A stretch of 64,000 nucleotides of DNA from Bacteroidaceae bacterium (GTDB lineage: Bacteria; Bacteroidota; Bacteroidia; Bacteroidales; Bacteroidaceae): NCBI GenBank assembly GCA_017940605.1, contig JAGAYF010000040.1:32146-96145 (forward strand), written 5' to 3'. The position numbers were made by a program, and so were the translations under genes. This document shows positions 61,798 through 64,000 of the stretch, piece by piece. The notes beneath the pieces are model-generated. The model did no database searches and was not told where the DNA came from. It worked only from the letters and a program-made list of their open reading frames with translations. Numbering within the stretch: position 1 is the first letter of the stretch; every line of letters begins with the position of its first letter.

Positions 61798-63024
61798 ATG
61801 TATTACACGCTTGAGTCACCACGGCAAATCCATGCAACCATCGCGCTGCCATCGTCCAAGAGCATCAGCAACCGCGTTCTTATCATGAACCAGCTGGCCG
61901 GAGGCAGGATGGCGTTGAACAACCTGTCGGATTGTGACGACACCCAGGTCATGCTGAGGGCGCTGCACAGCCCGTCGGAGATTACCGACGTGCACGCCGC
62001 AGGCACAGCCATGCGTTTTCTGACGGCCTTCATATCCTCCCGTCCCGGGCGCACCGTCATGACGGGGACTGAGCGCATGAAGAACCGCCCCATCGGCGTC
62101 CTGGTCGATGCACTGCGGAGCATCGGAGCCGACATTGAGTATGCAGACAGGGAGGGCTTTCCTCCGCTGCGCATTGAGGGAAGACCCTTGGCCGGAGGCG
62201 AGGTCAGCATTGCCGGCAACGTGAGTTCGCAGTTCATATCGGCCCTCATGATGATTGCCCCCACCATGGCGCAGGGCCTCACCCTGCACATTACGGGTCA
62301 TGTGGCATCGGCGGCCTACATTGACATGACGGCCGGCCTCATGCAAGGCTTCGGCATCCCCGTTGACAGGCCCGACGGCCACACAGTCATCATTCCCAAG
62401 TCGGTCTATAGGGGCAATGCGTTCACGGTTGAGAGCGACTGGAGCGGTGCTTCCTACTGGTATGAGATGCTGGCCTTGTCCGACGGCGGACAGGTGACGC
62501 TGCCCCACCTTTTTGAGAACAGCCTGCAGGGCGACGCGGCCGTCAGCCGCTTGTTCCGCCCGCTGGGCGTACAGACCGCATTTACCGACGGCGGAGTCGT
62601 GCTGACCAAGTCGGGCGAGCCCTGCACAGAATACGATGCCGACCTGGAGAACCAGCCCGACCTGGCCCAGACGCTCGTCGTCACCTGCGCCATGATGGGA
62701 ATCCCCTTCCACATTACCGGACTGCAGACACTGCGCATCAAGGAGACCGACCGCCTGACAGCACTGCGCACCGAGCTGGCCAAGCTGGGCATCAAGGTAC
62801 AGGAAAGGCACGGCGACACGCTGTCTTGGAACGGCAGGCAGACCGCAGTGGCCCTGCCGCCGGCTATTGACACGTATGAGGACCACCGCATGGCCATGGC
62901 CTTCGCCCCCTGCGCCATCAGGATGCCCCGCCTGCGCATCAACAACCCCGAAGTGGTCTCAAAATCGTATCCGCACTATTGGGACGACCTGAGAGAAGCT
63001 CATTTCAAACTGGAACACCCATGA
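61798..63024 (+). CDS. aroA: 3-phosphoshikimate 1-carboxyvinyltransferase (EPSP synthase)
   Basis: A 408-residue EPSP synthase, sixth step of the shikimate pathway. Two related domains of repeated beta-alpha units: LPSSKSISNRVLIM (substrate Lys21 and Ser22), AAGTAMRFLTAF, MTGTERMKNRPIGVLVDALRSIG, SSQFISALMM, and ESDWSGASYWYE, the typical Bacteroidete form. The C-terminal DRLTALRTELAKLG, DTYEDHRMAMAFAP segment completes the active site. Start ATG 61798 with the longer frame to 61774 lying outside the likely transcript. The stop overlaps the next gene (ATGA). Confidence 0.95.
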   Translation: MYYTLESPRQIHATIALPSSKSISNRVLIMNQLAGGRMALNNLSDCDDTQVMLRALHSPSEITDVHAAGTAMRFLTAFISSRPGRTVMTGTERMKNRPIGVLVDALRSIGADIEYADREGFPPLRIEGRPLAGGEVSIAGNVSSQFISALMMIAPTMAQGLTLHITGHVASAAYIDMTAGLMQGFGIPVDRPDGHTVIIPKSVYRGNAFTVESDWSGASYWYEMLALSDGGQVTLPHLFENSLQGDAAVSRLFRPLGVQTAFTDGGVVLTKSGEPCTEYDADLENQPDLAQTLVVTCAMMGIPFHITGLQTLRIKETDRLTALRTELAKLGIKVQERHGDTLSWNGRQTAVALPPAIDTYEDHRMAMAFAPCAIRMPRLRINNPEVVSKSYPHYWDDLREAHFKLEHP

Positions 63025-63452
63025 TCCTGTTTGTTCTCATAGCATTGGCATTGCTCCTTGCCGTGATTCTGCTCCGCAGGGCCACAAGCCAGCCGCCCCG
63101 CCAGGCAGGAACAGAAGAAAGCGCGAGCACACAGCCTCCCGCAGCCCCCTGCGAGGGAGAACAGGCTGACTGCGGCATTACTTGTTTCTGTGACGACAGG
63201 AACTTACAGGATGCCATGCGGTCGGAGATACTGTATTATGAAGATGAGGAACTGGATGCCTACAAGAACATACCGGCCGAAGCCTACACCGCGGCGCAGG
63301 TGGAAGATTTCAGCGAAGTGCTGACCACGCTCCGGCCGAAGGAAATACGGGGGTGGCTGCACAGCCTGGAAATGAGGGGCATACAGTTGCCCAACACGCT
63401 CAGGGACGAGGCTTTCATGCTGATGGAATCAGCCGTAAATGGACTGACATGA
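63021..63452 (+). CDS. Small single-span membrane protein of unknown function
   Basis: A 143-residue protein with an N-terminal membrane span (about 1-19, MILFVLIALALLLAVILL), then a charged linker and a domain with cysteines (PCEGEQADCGITCFCDD, about 43-59) and a helical C-terminus (AQVEDFSEVLTTLRPKEIRGWLHSLEMRGIQLP). Overlaps aroA and the following permease gene by 4 bases each (ATGA), so all three are translationally coupled. A similar small protein is often found beside this permease in Bacteroidetes. Function unknown. Confidence 0.7.
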   Translation: MILFVLIALALLLAVILLRRATSQPPRQAGTEESASTQPPAAPCEGEQADCGITCFCDDRNLQDAMRSEILYYEDEELDAYKNIPAEAYTAAQVEDFSEVLTTLRPKEIRGWLHSLEMRGIQLPNTLRDEAFMLMESAVNGLT

Positions 63453-64000
63453 ACGATATCCTGCAATACGCTTTCTTTCAGAACGCCCTGCTGGCCAGTT
63501 TTCTGGCAGCAATTCTCTGCGGCTTGGTGGGGACGTACATCGTGGCCCGCCGCCTGGTCTTCATTGCCGGCGGGCTGGCCCATGCCTCGCTGGGCGGCGT
63601 GGGTGTATGCGCATTGGTAGGGCTTCCCCCCATATTGGGTGCAGGAGTCTTTTCACTACTGTCGGCATTCGGTGTCAAGCAGTTCAACAAGCGCATGCAC
63701 ATCAGCGAGGATGCCGCAGTCAGCCTGCTGTGGGCCTTTGGCATGAGCGTGGGCGTGATGTGCGCGTTCCATTCTCCGTCGTTCCTGCCCGATTTGCCCA
63801 ACTATATTTTCGGAAACATCCTGCTGACCAACCGGCAGGACCTCTGGGTGCTGGGAATCCTGACCATACTGACCGCTTGCCTGTTTCTGCTATTCCTGCC
63901 CCAGATCACCACCCTCGCTTTTGACCGCGAGTTTGCCCAGACCATGCATCTGCACGTCAATGTATTGGAAAACCTGATGCTGGGACTGGTAACCCTTTCC
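63449..64000 (+). CDS. Metal ABC transporter permease, ABC-3 family (partial)
   Basis: 184 residues of the N-terminal part; the 3' end lies beyond base 64000. Several membrane spans (about 12-35, 50-75, 85-105, 125-150 and later) with LASFLAAILCGLVGTYIVARR and GGLAHASLGGVG, the signature of ZnuB/MntB-type zinc or manganese permeases. Start ATG 63449 overlaps the previous gene. The ATPase and binding protein would be downstream or elsewhere. Confidence 0.85.
   Translation, partial: MNDILQYAFFQNALLASFLAAILCGLVGTYIVARRLVFIAGGLAHASLGGVGVCALVGLPPILGAGVFSLLSAFGVKQFNKRMHISEDAAVSLLWAFGMSVGVMCAFHSPSFLPDLPNYIFGNILLTNRQDLWVLGILTILTACLFLLFLPQITTLAFDREFAQTMHLHVNVLENLMLGLVTLS

Overview
The window is chromosomal DNA from a member of the Bacteroidota, most likely an anaerobic Bacteroidales of the Prevotella type; no species can be fixed from the sequence. 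The evidence is: promoters with a TAnnTTTG -7 box (sometimes with a TTTG-like -33 box 19-20 bases upstream); a fused LpxC-FabZ protein; the type IX secretion protein PorQ next to cmk and ispH; an RprX/RprY two-component pair; a serine-type sulfatase; a TonB with the Bacteroidete N-terminal motif; a class II (B12-dependent) ribonucleotide reductase; and many lipoproteins. Base composition is fairly GC-rich for this phylum, with AT-rich patches at about 28.2-28.8, 31.8-32.3 and 39-40 kb.

Layout. 0-6.9 kb: the start of an exported lipoprotein, a secreted sulfatase, divergent flavin-reductase and nitroreductase genes, then tonB, a polyprenyl synthase and tatD on the minus strand. 6.9-11.8 kb: porQ-cmk-ispH, xth and a DUF1573 protein. 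11.8-15.5 kb: wbuC, araD and nrdJ. 15.8-19.2 kb: prfA, an orphan DNA methyltransferase and an HD hydrolase. 19.6-24.4 kb: lipid A genes lpxD, lpxC/fabZ and lpxA, a small acidic protein, and miaA. 24.5-27.7 kb: an exported GH2 beta-galactosidase. 28.2-33.8 kb: an unusual four-gene operon with two mosaic lipoproteins, a beta-helix protein and a leucine-rich protein. 34.2-39 kb: rprY/rprX, a TlpA-like oxidoreductase and rplI-rpsR-rpsF. 39.2-46.3 kb: a MarR regulator with a lipoprotein, comEC split by an in-frame TAG, rpe and two large lipoproteins. 46.8-51.8 kb: a TolC/HlyD/ABC-2 exporter. 52.2-55.3 kb: L,D-transpeptidase, ECF sigma factor, a putative anti-sigma factor and a periplasmic protein in one operon. 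55.3-60.4 kb: two small exported proteins, a DEDD exonuclease, rnz and rpsA. 60.6-64 kb: a lipoprotein, tRNA-Pro(GGG), aroA, a small membrane protein and the start of a metal ABC permease.

The most striking non-coding signal is a family of eight intergenic elements, each about 80-100 bp. Each is a phased array of four or five boxes (AAGGCGTAAAAG-like, one of them GCGGCCTGAAAA-like) spaced 22, 21 and 22 bases apart. Every copy lies 60-220 bases past the 3' end of a gene, and none is in a divergent promoter region. A separate cluster of four palindromic 22-bp repeats, closed by an 8-bp inverted repeat, lies upstream of the beta-galactosidase.

Other points worth attention are comEC interrupted by a single amber codon, miaA without a canonical start codon ahead of its P-loop, the near-identical 5' halves and unrelated middles of the two paralogous lipoproteins, and a formylglycine-enzyme-like lipoprotein without the catalytic cysteines.
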